Shown here: positions 16,158-25,433 of the stretch, in pieces
Layout: the number at the start of each line of letters is the position of its first letter
Numbering within the stretch: the stretch's first letter is position 1
Source: Lacisediminihabitans sp040549465
Lineage (GTDB): Bacteria > Actinomycetota > Actinomycetes > Actinomycetales > Microbacteriaceae
Length of the DNA: 64,000 nucleotides
Assembly: GCF_040549465.1 (NCBI RefSeq)
Contig: NZ_JBEPTL010000005.1
Coordinates: 124,001 to 188,000, forward strand
Reading direction: 5' to 3'
Notes under the pieces: generated by a model
What the model saw: the letters and a program-made list of their open reading frames with translations, nothing else
Database searches by the model: none
What the model was told of the DNA's origin: nothing
Program-made: the position numbers and the translations under genes

Positions 16158-16185
16158 GGGCCGGCGGAGAACCATCCGTCGGCCC
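16158..16185 (+). terminator. Intercistronic hairpin between binding protein and permease genes
   Basis: GGGCCGGCGGA and TCCGTCGGCCC pair over 11 bases with one G-T pair around a 6-base loop, 13 bases after the binding-protein stop; TTTCCCCCCTTTT follows. Such stem-loops after binding-protein genes often cause partial termination or protect the upstream message, giving more binding protein than permease. Confidence 0.65.
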
Positions 16186-16267
16186 TTTCCCCCCTTTTGC
16201 TACGGTTTCGTAACGACGCACGCAACCGTCTTCTTCTGAGTCCACCGTCGTACTCGAAAGGGTGTCA

Positions 16268-17401
16268 ATGTCAGCCTTCCTGGCCTGGATAGCCGCGCTT
16301 CCCCCCATTGCGCAAATACCGCTCGTGATCGCCGCGTTCCTCATAGTGGTGGCCCTCATCATCTTCTTCGTCGAGATCGCGCCCCGCACCGGTCGTCGCT
16401 ACACGATCATCCGTTTCGCGGTCTGTGTGCTCGCGCCTCTCGTCGCCTTCCTCGTGCTCGGCTCCGTCATCTGGGCCGCCGCGGTCGCCGCCGTCCTCGG
16501 TGGCGTTTTCTTCCTCCTCGACTACCGCTCGAAACAGGGCGTCGGCTATCTCTTCCAGCTGATCGGATTCCTGAGCCCCGCCATCATCCTGCTCGCGATC
16601 GGACTCATCTTCCCGACCATCAGCACCGCCGTTGCGGCCTTCCAGAACAGCCGAGGCAACCGTTTCGTCGGGCTGGAGAACTTCGCCTGGATCTTCACCC
16701 AGCCCACCGGCATCCGCGTCGTCCTCAACACGATCGTCTGGGTGCTCATCGTTCCGGCGGTCTCCACCGCCTTCGGACTGGCCTATGCGGTGTTCATCGA
16801 CAAGTCGCGCGGTGAGAAGTTCTTCAAAATCCTGGTGTTCATGCCGATGGCGATCTCGTTCGTCGGGGCGAGCATCATCTGGCGCTTCGTCTATACGGCG
16901 CGTCCCGAGGGCCAGAACCAGATCGGCCTGCTCAACCAGGTGATCGTCTGGCTCGGCGGACAGCCCGTCGAGTTCCTGCAGAACTCACCATGGAACACCT
17001 TCTTCCTCATCGTGGTGCTGATCTGGATCCAGACCGGATTCGCGATGGTGGTGCTGTCCGCCGCCATCAAGGGCGTGCCGGCTGAGCAACTCGAGGCGGC
17101 GGAGCTCGACGGCACAAACGCCTGGCAGCGGTTCGTGAACGTGACGGTTCCCGGCATCCGCAGTTCGCTCGTCGTCGTGCTGACCACGATTTCGATTGCA
17201 TCGCTCAAAGTCTTCGACATCGTGCGCACCATGACCGCCGGCGCCAATGACACCAGCGTCATCGCCAACGAGATGTACACCCAGTGGAAGGGCTTCGAGA
17301 ACGGCCGCTCAGCGGCATTCGCTCTCGTGCTCTTCATCCTGGTGCTGCCCATCGTGGTGTACAACGCGAGACAGATCAAAAAGCAGAGGGAGATCCGATG
17401 A
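16268..17401 (+). CDS. Sugar ABC transporter permease (AglF/MalF-like)
   Basis: A 377-residue inner-membrane permease. It has two extra N-terminal membrane helices (about residues 15-35 and 45-85 region), then the six-helix binding-protein-dependent core starting near LFQLIGFLSPAIILLAIGL. The EAA loop QLEAAELDGTNAWQRF near residue 277 is the contact site for the ATPase. The extra N-terminal helices are typical of the AglF group. ATG at 16268 has GAAAGGG before it; GTG two codons upstream is possible. Its stop overlaps the next ATG by 4 bases. No ATPase gene lies in this operon, so a shared MsmK-like ATPase encoded elsewhere is expected. Confidence 0.9.
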   Translation: MSAFLAWIAALPPIAQIPLVIAAFLIVVALIIFFVEIAPRTGRRYTIIRFAVCVLAPLVAFLVLGSVIWAAAVAAVLGGVFFLLDYRSKQGVGYLFQLIGFLSPAIILLAIGLIFPTISTAVAAFQNSRGNRFVGLENFAWIFTQPTGIRVVLNTIVWVLIVPAVSTAFGLAYAVFIDKSRGEKFFKILVFMPMAISFVGASIIWRFVYTARPEGQNQIGLLNQVIVWLGGQPVEFLQNSPWNTFFLIVVLIWIQTGFAMVVLSAAIKGVPAEQLEAAELDGTNAWQRFVNVTVPGIRSSLVVVLTTISIASLKVFDIVRTMTAGANDTSVIANEMYTQWKGFENGRSAAFALVLFILVLPIVVYNARQIKKQREIR

Positions 17402-18372
17402 GCGCCGTCACCCCCGTCGACCTGCCGGTTTCCGACGCGACCAGGCGTCAGCTCGCACGCGGTGAACGCACAGCGGAGCGCAGCGCGACCAGGCGCACCA
17501 AGAAGCGGCTCACCAGCCGTGGTGCCACGATCGCCGCACTCATCATCGCCGTTCTCTGGACCATTCCCACCTTCGGTCTCTTCGTCTCGTCGGTGCGGCC
17601 AGCCGCTCTGGTGAACACGACTGGCTGGTGGACGATCTTCCAGAACCCGGGGTTCACCCTCGACAACTACACGAGTGTGCTCGCGGCGGGCAACAGCCAG
17701 TTGAACCTTGCCGGGTCGTTCATCAACTCGATAGCGATCACCCTTCCCGCCACCGTCTTCCCGCTCGTGATCGCGAGCCTCGCAGCTTACGGCTTCGCCT
17801 GGATGGACTTCCGCGGCAAGAACTGGATGTTCATCGGCGTCTTCGCCCTGCAGATCGTGCCGCTGCAGATGGCACTGGTGCCGCTGCTCAGCCTGTTCTC
17901 CCGCGGCCTCAAAATCGGTAACGTCGAACTCTTCAGCGGACTGGATGCCGGTGGCTACTCCCAGGTCTGGATCGCGCACACGATCTTCGCGCTTCCGCTG
18001 GCGATCTTCCTGCTGCACAACTTCATCTCCGAGATTCCTCGCGAGTTGATCGAGGCGGCGAGAGTGGATGGCGCGGGCCACGGCCAGATTTTCTTCAGGA
18101 TCGTGCTGCCGCTCACGCTTCCTGCCATCGCATCCTTCGCCATCTTCCAGTTCCTCTGGGTCTGGAACGACCTGCTGGTCGCACTGGTCTTCGCCGACGG
18201 CGACGTCGCTCCGATGACTAAGCTGCTGGCGGAGATCACCGGCAGCCGTGGGCAGGACTGGAACCTTCTCACGGCGGGGGCGTTCATCTCGATCCTGGTG
18301 CCCTTGATCGTGTTCTTCTCGCTGCAGCGTTTCTTCGTGCGCGGCCTGCTCGCGGGCAGCACGAAGGGTTAG
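17398..18372 (+). CDS. Sugar ABC transporter permease (AglG/MalG-like)
   Basis: A 324-residue permease with an N-terminal basic cytoplasmic segment of about 40 residues, six membrane helices beginning with IAALIIAVLWTIPTFGLFVSS, and the EAA loop ELIEAARVDGAGHGQIFF near residue 218. It forms a heterodimer with the preceding permease, to which it is coupled by ATGATG-type overlap. The long frame upstream of 17398 overlaps the first permease and is not used. Last gene of the operon; an inverted-repeat element begins 78 bases downstream. Confidence 0.92.
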   Translation: MSAVTPVDLPVSDATRRQLARGERTAERSATRRTKKRLTSRGATIAALIIAVLWTIPTFGLFVSSVRPAALVNTTGWWTIFQNPGFTLDNYTSVLAAGNSQLNLAGSFINSIAITLPATVFPLVIASLAAYGFAWMDFRGKNWMFIGVFALQIVPLQMALVPLLSLFSRGLKIGNVELFSGLDAGGYSQVWIAHTIFALPLAIFLLHNFISEIPRELIEAARVDGAGHGQIFFRIVLPLTLPAIASFAIFQFLWVWNDLLVALVFADGDVAPMTKLLAEITGSRGQDWNLLTAGAFISILVPLIVFFSLQRFFVRGLLAGSTKG

Positions 18373-18450
18373 TGAGCGTCTGATGAAGCTGGGTATCCGG
18401 CCGCGAGGCTGACGACGTCACGTCGGGGAATCATCCCGTTGCCGTGAGCT

Positions 18451-18537
18451 GTGCCAAATGAAGGAGATCGTGCCTGTTCTGGCGGTTCTGCTCCCGAGTT
18501 CCCGGGGGTTCCCGACGGGAAGTCCTTCATTTGGCAC
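18451..18537. repeat. Inverted-repeat element, family B, complete copy
   Basis: GTGCCAAATGAAGGA (18451-18465) is repeated as an exact reverse complement at 18523-18537, around 57 bases that contain a further GTTCCCGGGGGTTCCC-like stretch. The left arm extends to GTGCCAAATGAAGGAGAT, which recurs alone at 2574-2592. The element lies between two codirectional genes, 76 bases before the exporter's start codon. Confidence 0.75.
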
Positions 18538-18612
18538 TGGGGACGCCGAGCCTACCGGTGCCACCGCAACGGGGAAGTCAGACGGGGGACGTACAGTGAG
18601 GAGGTGAGCGGA

Positions 18613-20463
18613 ATGCGTGGCGGCGGAGGCGGAGGCCACAATCGCGTCAGCAGCGGAGACACGGATGCCCAGCGCGAGGCCAACGCGGACGCCCCCAAGG
18701 TGCCCGACCTCCTCAAACGCATCGGTGGACTCTTCGCGCCGCATCGCACTGCCCTCGTCATCACCGCCGTACTGGTCGTTCTGAGCGCAGGACTCAGCGT
18801 GCTCCCGCCATTGCTCACCAGGGAAGCCTTCGACCTCGGGCTGTTTCCCAAGGTCGGCACCCCGAACTTCCCGGTGCTGATCGGTGTCGTGTCGCTGATG
18901 ATCCTGATCTACATCGCCTCGGCGGCGCTCGGCGTTTGGCAGACCTGGCTCACCGCGACCGTCGGCAACCGGGTGATGGGTGCCCTACGGGTGCGGCTGT
19001 TCGGTCACCTGCAGAGGATGGAACTCGCGTTCTTCACGCGCACCAAGACTGGCATCATCCAGTCCCGGCTGCAGAACGATGTCGGCGGCGTCGCGGGTGT
19101 GCTCACCAACACGATCTCGAGCGTGCTCGGCAACACAGTCACCGTCGCCGCGGCCTTCGTGTCGATGCTGGTGCTCTCCTGGCAGCTGACAGTCGTGGCG
19201 GTGATTCTCATGCCCATCCTGGTGATCGCGCAGCGTCGCGTGGGCAAAGTGCGGGCGAAGATCGCCACGAAGACGCAGGAGTCGCTGAGCGACATGACGG
19301 CGATCACGCAGGAGACCCTGTCGGTCTCCGGCATCCTGCTGGCCAAGAGTTTCAACCAGCAGGCAACCGAGATCGGCCGGTACTCCGACGAGAACCAGAC
19401 CCAGATCGGCCTGCAGGTGCGGCAGCAGATGAGCGGCCAGTGGTTCTTCGCTGTCGTGCAGATCTTCCTCGCGATCATTCCGGCCGTCGTGTACATCTGC
19501 GCAGCGTGGCTGCTGTTGCACAGCGTGCCGGTCACTGCCGGAACGATCGTCGCCTTCACCACGGTGCAGGCGAGGCTGATGTGGCCGCTGCTCGGCCTGA
19601 TGCGCGTGGCGCTCGACCTGCAGACCTCGCAGGCGCTGTTCGCCCGCATCTTCGAGTACCTCGACCTGCGCCCCGCCATCGTCGACGCGCCGAACGCTCG
19701 CCCGGTGCACGCCAACCGCCTCGGCAGGGTGGAGTTCGAGAACGTCGTATTCTCCTATCCCGACGCCGGCGCCGGTACGCCGCCGACGCTCAAGGGGGTC
19801 TCCTTCTCGATCGAACCCGGCCAGTTCGCCGCCTTCGTCGGACCGTCAGGCGCCGGCAAGACCACGGTCTCCTATCTCATACCGAGATTTCACGAGGTCT
19901 CTGGCGGTCGCATCCTGTTCGCGGGCGACGATGTGCGTGAGATCGAGCAGCAGTCCCTCGTAGCCAACATCGGCATCGTGAGCCAGGAGACCTACCTCTT
20001 CCACGCGACGATCGGTGAGAACCTGCGCTACGCCAGGCCGGATGCCTCCGACGCCGAACTCGAGGAGGCGGCGCGCGCGGCCAACATCCACGACACCATC
20101 GCCTCCTTCCCCGACAGGTACGACACCATCGTCGGGGAGCGCGGATATCGGTTGAGCGGCGGCGAGAAACAGCGCATCGCGATCGCCCGCGTGCTACTGA
20201 AAGATCCGCGAGTGCTGATCCTCGATGAAGCAACGAGCGCCCTCGATTCGATCTCCGAACGTGTCGTGCAGCAGGCCCTCGATATGGCGTCCCGCGGGCG
20301 CACGACGATCGCGATCGCGCACCGCCTTTCCACGGTGGTGTCGGCCGATGTGATCTTCGTGGTGGACGCCGGGCGGATCGTAGAGCGCGGCACCCATGAG
20401 GAGCTCACCGCTACCGGTGGCGTCTATGCGCGTCTTTACGCGGAGCAGGTCACCCAGCGCTGA
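18613..20463 (+). CDS. ABC exporter, fused membrane and ATPase domains (MsbA/multidrug type)
   Basis: The 616-residue half-transporter has a glycine/Ser-rich cytoplasmic start, a six-helix type-IV exporter domain from about residue 50 to 350, and an ATPase with Walker A GPSGAGKTT (about 410-418), signature LSGGEKQRIAIARVLL, Walker B VLILDEATSALDS and switch His in IAIAHRLST. ATG at 18613 is chosen because GGAGGTGAG precedes it; the frame upstream runs through the inverted-repeat element. It should function as a homodimer that exports lipids, peptides or drugs. It stands alone, so the substrate cannot be inferred. Confidence 0.93.
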   Translation: MRGGGGGGHNRVSSGDTDAQREANADAPKVPDLLKRIGGLFAPHRTALVITAVLVVLSAGLSVLPPLLTREAFDLGLFPKVGTPNFPVLIGVVSLMILIYIASAALGVWQTWLTATVGNRVMGALRVRLFGHLQRMELAFFTRTKTGIIQSRLQNDVGGVAGVLTNTISSVLGNTVTVAAAFVSMLVLSWQLTVVAVILMPILVIAQRRVGKVRAKIATKTQESLSDMTAITQETLSVSGILLAKSFNQQATEIGRYSDENQTQIGLQVRQQMSGQWFFAVVQIFLAIIPAVVYICAAWLLLHSVPVTAGTIVAFTTVQARLMWPLLGLMRVALDLQTSQALFARIFEYLDLRPAIVDAPNARPVHANRLGRVEFENVVFSYPDAGAGTPPTLKGVSFSIEPGQFAAFVGPSGAGKTTVSYLIPRFHEVSGGRILFAGDDVREIEQQSLVANIGIVSQETYLFHATIGENLRYARPDASDAELEEAARAANIHDTIASFPDRYDTIVGERGYRLSGGEKQRIAIARVLLKDPRVLILDEATSALDSISERVVQQALDMASRGRTTIAIAHRLSTVVSADVIFVVDAGRIVERGTHEELTATGGVYARLYAEQVTQR

Positions 20464-20561
20464 TCTCATCATCCGCAATCTGGCCCTTGTGATTGGGCGT
20501 GGCCTGGATACAGGTGAATCACCCGAAGCATCGTGCAGCCGATTCACGTGTGGGGAGATCT

Positions 20562-21378
20562 GTGTCGGAAAGACAGGATCCAGGGGACGGGACCGCATCG
20601 GCGGGTGCCGGAAGCCGTCGTGTTGTGCGCCGCTTCAGGCCGGGGATGAGCATCCAGTCGAAACTGCTGCTCATGCTGCTCTCGGTCACTGTGCTTTCTG
20701 CCGTCGTGGTCGGTGTGATCGGCTACATCAACGGATCCGACTCTCTGCGGGATGCTGCGTACCAGAAGCTCACAGCGGTGCGGGAGGCGCGGGCGAGCGC
20801 GATCAGCGACTATTTCTCCACGACGGCCGATTCGTTGGTGGTCTACACCCGTGGGCGCACAGTGATCGACGCGGTGACCGACTTCACGGCAGGCTTCGAC
20901 GCGCTGCAGTCGACCACGTGGAGCCCGGCAGACGAGGCCAGCCTCGACAAGTACTACAGCGACACCTTCACCCCCAAACTCGAGAAGGCGACAGGGCAGG
21001 CCTCCGATCCGGCGGCCTTCGTGCCGACCTCGCCCGCCCAGCAGTACCTGCAGTCGAAGTACACGGTGCCGTTCAAGAACTTCGACGACGCGCTCGCCAA
21101 CGACGATGCCGGCGATGGAAGCGCATGGTCAGCGGCCAACGCCGAGTATCACGACTACTTCCGTGAGGTAGTGACCCGTGCAGGGTTCGACGACGCGTTG
21201 CTGCTCGACACGAGAGGCAACGTGGTCTACTCCGCCCACAAGGGGGTCGACCTCGGCTCCAATGTGAACACCGGTCCCTACAAGGGAATCAGCCTGGCTA
21301 CCAACTATAAGAAGGCGCTCGACTCCAACGGTGTCGACTTCGTCGCCGTCTCCGACTTCGAGCGCTACCAACCCTCGG
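20562..21378 (+). pseudogene. 3'-truncated membrane sensor gene (class III cyclase-type, N-terminal part only)
   Basis: GTG at 20562 follows GGGGAGATCT. The frame encodes a basic cytoplasmic start, a membrane helix (LLLMLLSVTVLSAVVVGVIGY) and an extracytoplasmic Cache-like sensor region of about 220 residues ending ...FERYQPS. Actinobacterial relatives known to me continue with a second helix, HAMP and a guanylate/adenylate cyclase domain; all of this is missing. From about 21376 the same frame reads into the cystathionine beta-synthase promoter and then out of frame through that gene to 21812, giving a tail of Arg/His-rich nonsense. I infer a deletion whose right end lies in the promoter region of the next gene. 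Confidence 0.7.
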
Positions 21379-21435
21379 GGTCAGCGTTTGACGCACGCGT
21401 AATGCGAAACCTGCCGCTGGTAGATTGGCGTCACT

Positions 21436-22800
21436 ATGAAGTACGCCAACAGCGTCATCGATCTCATCGGCAACACACCCCTCGTGAAGCTCAACGAGGT
21501 GACCGGTGGCATCGCCGCGACAGTACTGGTGAAGGTCGAGTACCTCAACCCCGGCGGCTCGTCGAAGGACCGCATCGCGACGCGCATCATCGATGCCGCG
21601 GAGCGGGACGGCCTGCTGAAACCCGGCGGCACCATCGTCGAGCCGACCTCCGGCAACACCGGCATCGGTCTCGCGCTCGTCGCGCAGCAGCGCGGCTATC
21701 GCTGCGTGTTCGTGCTTCCAGACAAGGTCGGGGAGGAGAAGCGCAACGTGCTTCTCGCCTACGGCGCCGAGATCGTGGTCACGCCCACCGCGGTAGCCCC
21801 GGACAGCCCTGAGTCCTACTACTCGGTCTCCGATCGCCTCACCCGCGAGATACCGGGCGCCTTCAAGCCCAACCAGTACTCCAACCCGAACGGTCCGCTC
21901 AGCCATTACGAGACCACGGGGCCAGAGATCTGGCGCGATACCGATGGCCAGGTCACCCATTTCGTGGCCGGTGTCGGTACCGGTGGAACGATCAGCGGCG
22001 TCGGCAAATACCTCAAGGAGGTCTCGGATGGCATGGTGACCATCATCGGCGCCGATCCTGAGGGGTCCGTCTACTCCGGTGGCACCGGTCGTCCGTATCT
22101 CGTCGAGGGTGTTGGCGAGGACTTCTGGCCGGAGGCCTACGACGCATCGGTCGTCGACGAGATCATCGCGTCATCAGACGCCGAATCCTTCGACATGACC
22201 CGTCGGCTGGCGCGCGAGGAGGGGCTGCTCGTCGGCGGCTCGAGTGGGCTCGCCGTGGCATCCGCTCTCAAAGCCGCCAGGGATCTCCCGGCAGAGGCCG
22301 TCGTCGTCGTTCTGCTTCCCGATGGTGGGCGCGGTTACCTCGGCAAGGTCTTCAGCGAGAAGTGGATGCAGTCCTACGGCTTCACCCAGGTCTCCGACGA
22401 GAAGACGGTGGCCGACGTCGTTGGGCACAAGACGGGTTCGCTGCCCGATCTGGTGCACGCGCACCCCTCTGATACGGTGCGCGACGCCATCCAGATCATG
22501 ACCAAGTACGGCGTCTCGCAGCTTCCGGTGCTCACGGCCGAACCCCCGGTCGTGATCGGCGAGGTCGTGGGTGCGATCGAGGAGCGGTCGCTACTCGAAC
22601 AGGTTTTCAGCGGTGACGCCAGCATGACCGACCCGGTCGAGAAATTTATCGGCACCCCGCTCGGTTTGATCGGTGTACATGAGTCTGTCGGCGCCGCGCG
22701 TATCGCATTCGAGAAGACGGATGCCCTGCTCGTGATCGAGGACGGCAAGCCTGTCGCGGTGGTCACCCGCCACGACCTGCTCACCTTCCTCTCCGAATAA
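21436..22800 (+). CDS. cbs: Cystathionine beta-synthase
   Basis: A 454-residue fold-type II PLP enzyme with PLP-binding Lys44 in GGSSKDR, the substrate loop TSGNTGIGLA, the phosphate-binding GVGTGGTISGVG near residue 180, and two C-terminal CBS domains from about 330. It condenses homocysteine with serine to cystathionine in reverse transsulfuration; the CBS pair distinguishes it from cysteine synthase. There is no Shine-Dalgarno sequence: TAGATT lies 9 bases before the ATG, so the transcript may be leaderless. metB follows after 44 bases. The upstream region seems to have been joined to a truncated sensor gene. Confidence 0.93.
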   Translation: MKYANSVIDLIGNTPLVKLNEVTGGIAATVLVKVEYLNPGGSSKDRIATRIIDAAERDGLLKPGGTIVEPTSGNTGIGLALVAQQRGYRCVFVLPDKVGEEKRNVLLAYGAEIVVTPTAVAPDSPESYYSVSDRLTREIPGAFKPNQYSNPNGPLSHYETTGPEIWRDTDGQVTHFVAGVGTGGTISGVGKYLKEVSDGMVTIIGADPEGSVYSGGTGRPYLVEGVGEDFWPEAYDASVVDEIIASSDAESFDMTRRLAREEGLLVGGSSGLAVASALKAARDLPAEAVVVVLLPDGGRGYLGKVFSEKWMQSYGFTQVSDEKTVADVVGHKTGSLPDLVHAHPSDTVRDAIQIMTKYGVSQLPVLTAEPPVVIGEVVGAIEERSLLEQVFSGDASMTDPVEKFIGTPLGLIGVHESVGAARIAFEKTDALLVIEDGKPVAVVTRHDLLTFLSE

Positions 22801-22844
22801 CCCGCGCCACCGTTGGCGCAACTTCTCACTACAGAAAGAACACA

Positions 22845-24005
22845 GTGCCGAAAGAGTACGACTTCTCCACCCGAGCCATCCACACGGGACAGGGGTTCGA
22901 TCCGACCACAGGCGCGGTCATCCCGCCGATCTACCAGACCTCCACCTTCGTGCAGGACGGTGTTGGCGGTTTCCGCAACGGCTTCGAGTACGCCCGCGGG
23001 GCCAACCCGACACGCAGCTCGCTCGAAGAGCTGATCGCGGATCTCGAGGGCGGAAAGCACGGCTTCAGCTTCGCCTCAGGACTCGCCGGTGAGGACACCC
23101 TCCTGCGTGCCATTCTCGCGCCGGGTGATCAGGTGATCATGAGCAACGACGTCTACGGCGGCACCCATCGCCTCGTGAACCGCGTGTTCGTGCCATGGGG
23201 TGTACAACTCGACACCGTCGAAATGACAGACCTCGACGCCGTGCGCTCGTCGATTCGGCCGAACACGAAGGTACTCTGGGTCGAGACCCCGAGCAATCCG
23301 CTGATGAAGATTAGCGACATCGCAGCGCTGGTCGAGATCGGTCACGCCGCCGGAGTGCTCGTGGTGGTGGACAACACCTTCGCTTCGCCCTACCTGCAGA
23401 ACCCGTTGAGTTTCGGCGCCGATGTCGTCACGCATTCGACCACGAAATATCTCGGCGGGCACTCAGACGTGCTCGGTGGCGCCGTCGTCATGAACGACGA
23501 CGAGCTGGCGGAGAAGGTCGGGTTCCTGCAGTTCGCCGTGGGGCCGGTCTCCGGTCCGATGGATGCCTGGCTCACCGTTCGCGGAATCAAGACGCTCGCT
23601 GTGCGCATGGAGCGCCACAACTCGAACGCGCAGGCCATCGCGCAGGCGCTGGTCGGGCATCCGGCCCTCGAGCGGGTTTATTACCCCGGCCTGCCAGAAC
23701 ACCCCGGCCACGAACTGGCTGCGCGCCAGATGCGTGGGTTCGGCGGCATGATCTCGGTGTCACTCCGCGGCGGCGCGGTGGCGGCGCGCACTTTCGCCGA
23801 GTCGACGGAGATCTTCCAGCTCGCCGAGTCGCTGGGCGGCGTCGAGTCCCTCATCGGCTACCCGTCGGAGATGACCCACGCCTCGGTCAAGGGAACGGCA
23901 CTGGAGGTCCCGGTCAACATCGTGCGGCTCTCCGTCGGCATCGAGGGCGCTGACGATCTCGTCGGCGACGTGCTCGCGGCCCTGGAGCGGGTCCCCGCGA
24001 ACTAA
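22845..24005 (+). CDS. metB: Cystathionine gamma-synthase
   Basis: The 386-residue product is a Cys/Met-metabolism PLP enzyme (fold type I): YARGANPTRSSLEELIADLEGG near residue 45, VDNTFASPYLQNPL near 170, PLP lysine Lys201 in HSTTKYLGGHSD, and LGGVESLIGYPSEMTHAS near 330. It makes cystathionine from an activated homoserine and cysteine, or may act as gamma-lyase; the two are hard to separate by sequence. GTG start with only a weak AGAAAG before it. Next to cbs it completes a transsulfuration pair, interconverting homocysteine and cysteine. Confidence 0.88.
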   Translation: MPKEYDFSTRAIHTGQGFDPTTGAVIPPIYQTSTFVQDGVGGFRNGFEYARGANPTRSSLEELIADLEGGKHGFSFASGLAGEDTLLRAILAPGDQVIMSNDVYGGTHRLVNRVFVPWGVQLDTVEMTDLDAVRSSIRPNTKVLWVETPSNPLMKISDIAALVEIGHAAGVLVVVDNTFASPYLQNPLSFGADVVTHSTTKYLGGHSDVLGGAVVMNDDELAEKVGFLQFAVGPVSGPMDAWLTVRGIKTLAVRMERHNSNAQAIAQALVGHPALERVYYPGLPEHPGHELAARQMRGFGGMISVSLRGGAVAARTFAESTEIFQLAESLGGVESLIGYPSEMTHASVKGTALEVPVNIVRLSVGIEGADDLVGDVLAALERVPAN

Positions 24006-24143
24006 ACACTTGTGCCGCTTTCCCTGGTGGCTGTGTAAGTGACACCAGCATTGGGCACGGAATCGCACAGGTTGGCACGAACTCGCGCCGTGCTGACGGT
24101 TAATCGATCGACGTAGTGTTCCTGCCACCTACAGGATGGGACC

Positions 24144-25433
24144 ATGGCCAGTATCGATGTCGCATCCCCGCCCGCCCACAGCGGCAGCGTCGGACTGTTG
24201 CAGGGCTCGGCACTGTACATCGCCGCAGTTCTGGGGACCGGCATCCTGGTACTTCCAGCGCTTGCCGTGACGAAAGCCGGACCGGCATCCATCCTCGCGG
24301 TGGCCGCGGTGCTGCTGCTCTCCATCCCGCTCGCTGGCACCTTCGCCGCCCTTGCTGCCAGGTTTCCGGACGCGGGCGGGGTCGCCACCTTCGTGCGTCT
24401 CGCGCTCGGGCGCACGGCGGCACGTATGGCCGGATATTTCTTCTTCTTCGGAGTCTGCGTCGGCTCCCCGGTGGTCGCCGTGCTCGGCGCCTCCTACGTC
24501 GTCGGAATCTTCGATGGGCCGCGCTGGGCGGTGGTGCTCGTCGCCGTGGTCATCCTCGTTCCACCGCTCGTCTCCAACGCCTACGGCCTCAGGGTCTCCG
24601 GATGGGTACAACTCCTGCTCACCGGGGCGCTCGTCGTCATCGTGGTCGGTGTCGTCGCGGTAGCGGCACCCGCCTCGAAGGCCACGAATTTCACCCCATT
24701 CCTTCCCCACGGCTGGGTCGGTGTCGGAGCGGCGATCAGCCTCTTCGTCTGGGCTTTCGCGGGTTGGGAGGCTGTGACCCACATCGCAGGAGAGTTTCGT
24801 GATCCCCGCCGCACCATCCCGCTCGCGACAGCCATCGCCATCGCCGCGGTGGGCGTAGCCTACCTCGCACTGCAACTGGTGACCGTGGCCGTGCTCGGTG
24901 ACTCGGCGGCCCGGAGCGCTGTGCCACTGCTCGACCTGGTTGCGACGACGGCTCCCGGCATCGGGCCTGCCCTCGTCGCCGTGATCGCCGCGGTCGTTGC
25001 CCTCGGCGTACTGAACGCCTACCTCGGAGCCTTCGCGAAGCTCGGCGCTTCGCTGGGGCGCGACGGCGACCTGCCGCGCTGGCTCGCGAAAGGGGCAGAG
25101 TCGGGCGGCATCCCGCGGCGGAGTCTCGGCGTCGTCGCCGTGCTGGCGTTCGTCTATCTGGCTGCGCTGGTGGTCACCGGACTCGACCTCACCCCGTTCA
25201 TCCTCATCCACACCAGTTGCATGGTCGGGGTCTACGCACTGGGGATGGCTGCTGCGGTCAAGCTCCTCGCCCGATGGTCGCTCGGCTGGTGGCTTGCGAT
25301 CGTCTCGTGTGTGCTCGTGCTCGGACTCCTCGTGCTCGCCGGCGCCAACCTGCTCGTGCCCGGTATTCTCGTGGTGGCGGCCCTCATCGTCGCCCTCGTC
25401 AAAAGTCGCACCAACTCCCGGAGAACACCATGA
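24144..25433 (+). CDS. APC-family amino-acid permease
   Basis: A 429-residue integral membrane protein with about 12 helices and the amino acid-polyamine-organocation hallmark in helix 1 (YIAAVLGTGILVLPALAV, residues about 17-34) and FVWAFAGWEAVTHIAGEFRDPRRTIP in helix 6 (here split as FVWAFAGWEAVTHIAG and EFRDPRRTIP). The short C-terminus resembles YjeH-type exporters. The start is the ATG after GGATGGGACC. It overlaps the next gene by 4 bases, so it is coupled to a cyclase-family hydrolase; the permease might move that enzyme's substrate or product. Upstream 138 bases hold only a weak CTGGTG/CACCAG hairpin. Confidence 0.88.
   Translation: MASIDVASPPAHSGSVGLLQGSALYIAAVLGTGILVLPALAVTKAGPASILAVAAVLLLSIPLAGTFAALAARFPDAGGVATFVRLALGRTAARMAGYFFFFGVCVGSPVVAVLGASYVVGIFDGPRWAVVLVAVVILVPPLVSNAYGLRVSGWVQLLLTGALVVIVVGVVAVAAPASKATNFTPFLPHGWVGVGAAISLFVWAFAGWEAVTHIAGEFRDPRRTIPLATAIAIAAVGVAYLALQLVTVAVLGDSAARSAVPLLDLVATTAPGIGPALVAVIAAVVALGVLNAYLGAFAKLGASLGRDGDLPRWLAKGAESGGIPRRSLGVVAVLAFVYLAALVVTGLDLTPFILIHTSCMVGVYALGMAAAVKLLARWSLGWWLAIVSCVLVLGLLVLAGANLLVPGILVVAALIVALVKSRTNSRRTP

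Noticed and set aside
20493..21812. 439-residue protein combining a sensor domain and an Arg-rich tail
   Set aside because: The tail from about 21378 is the cbs gene read in a wrong frame; treated as a truncated gene.
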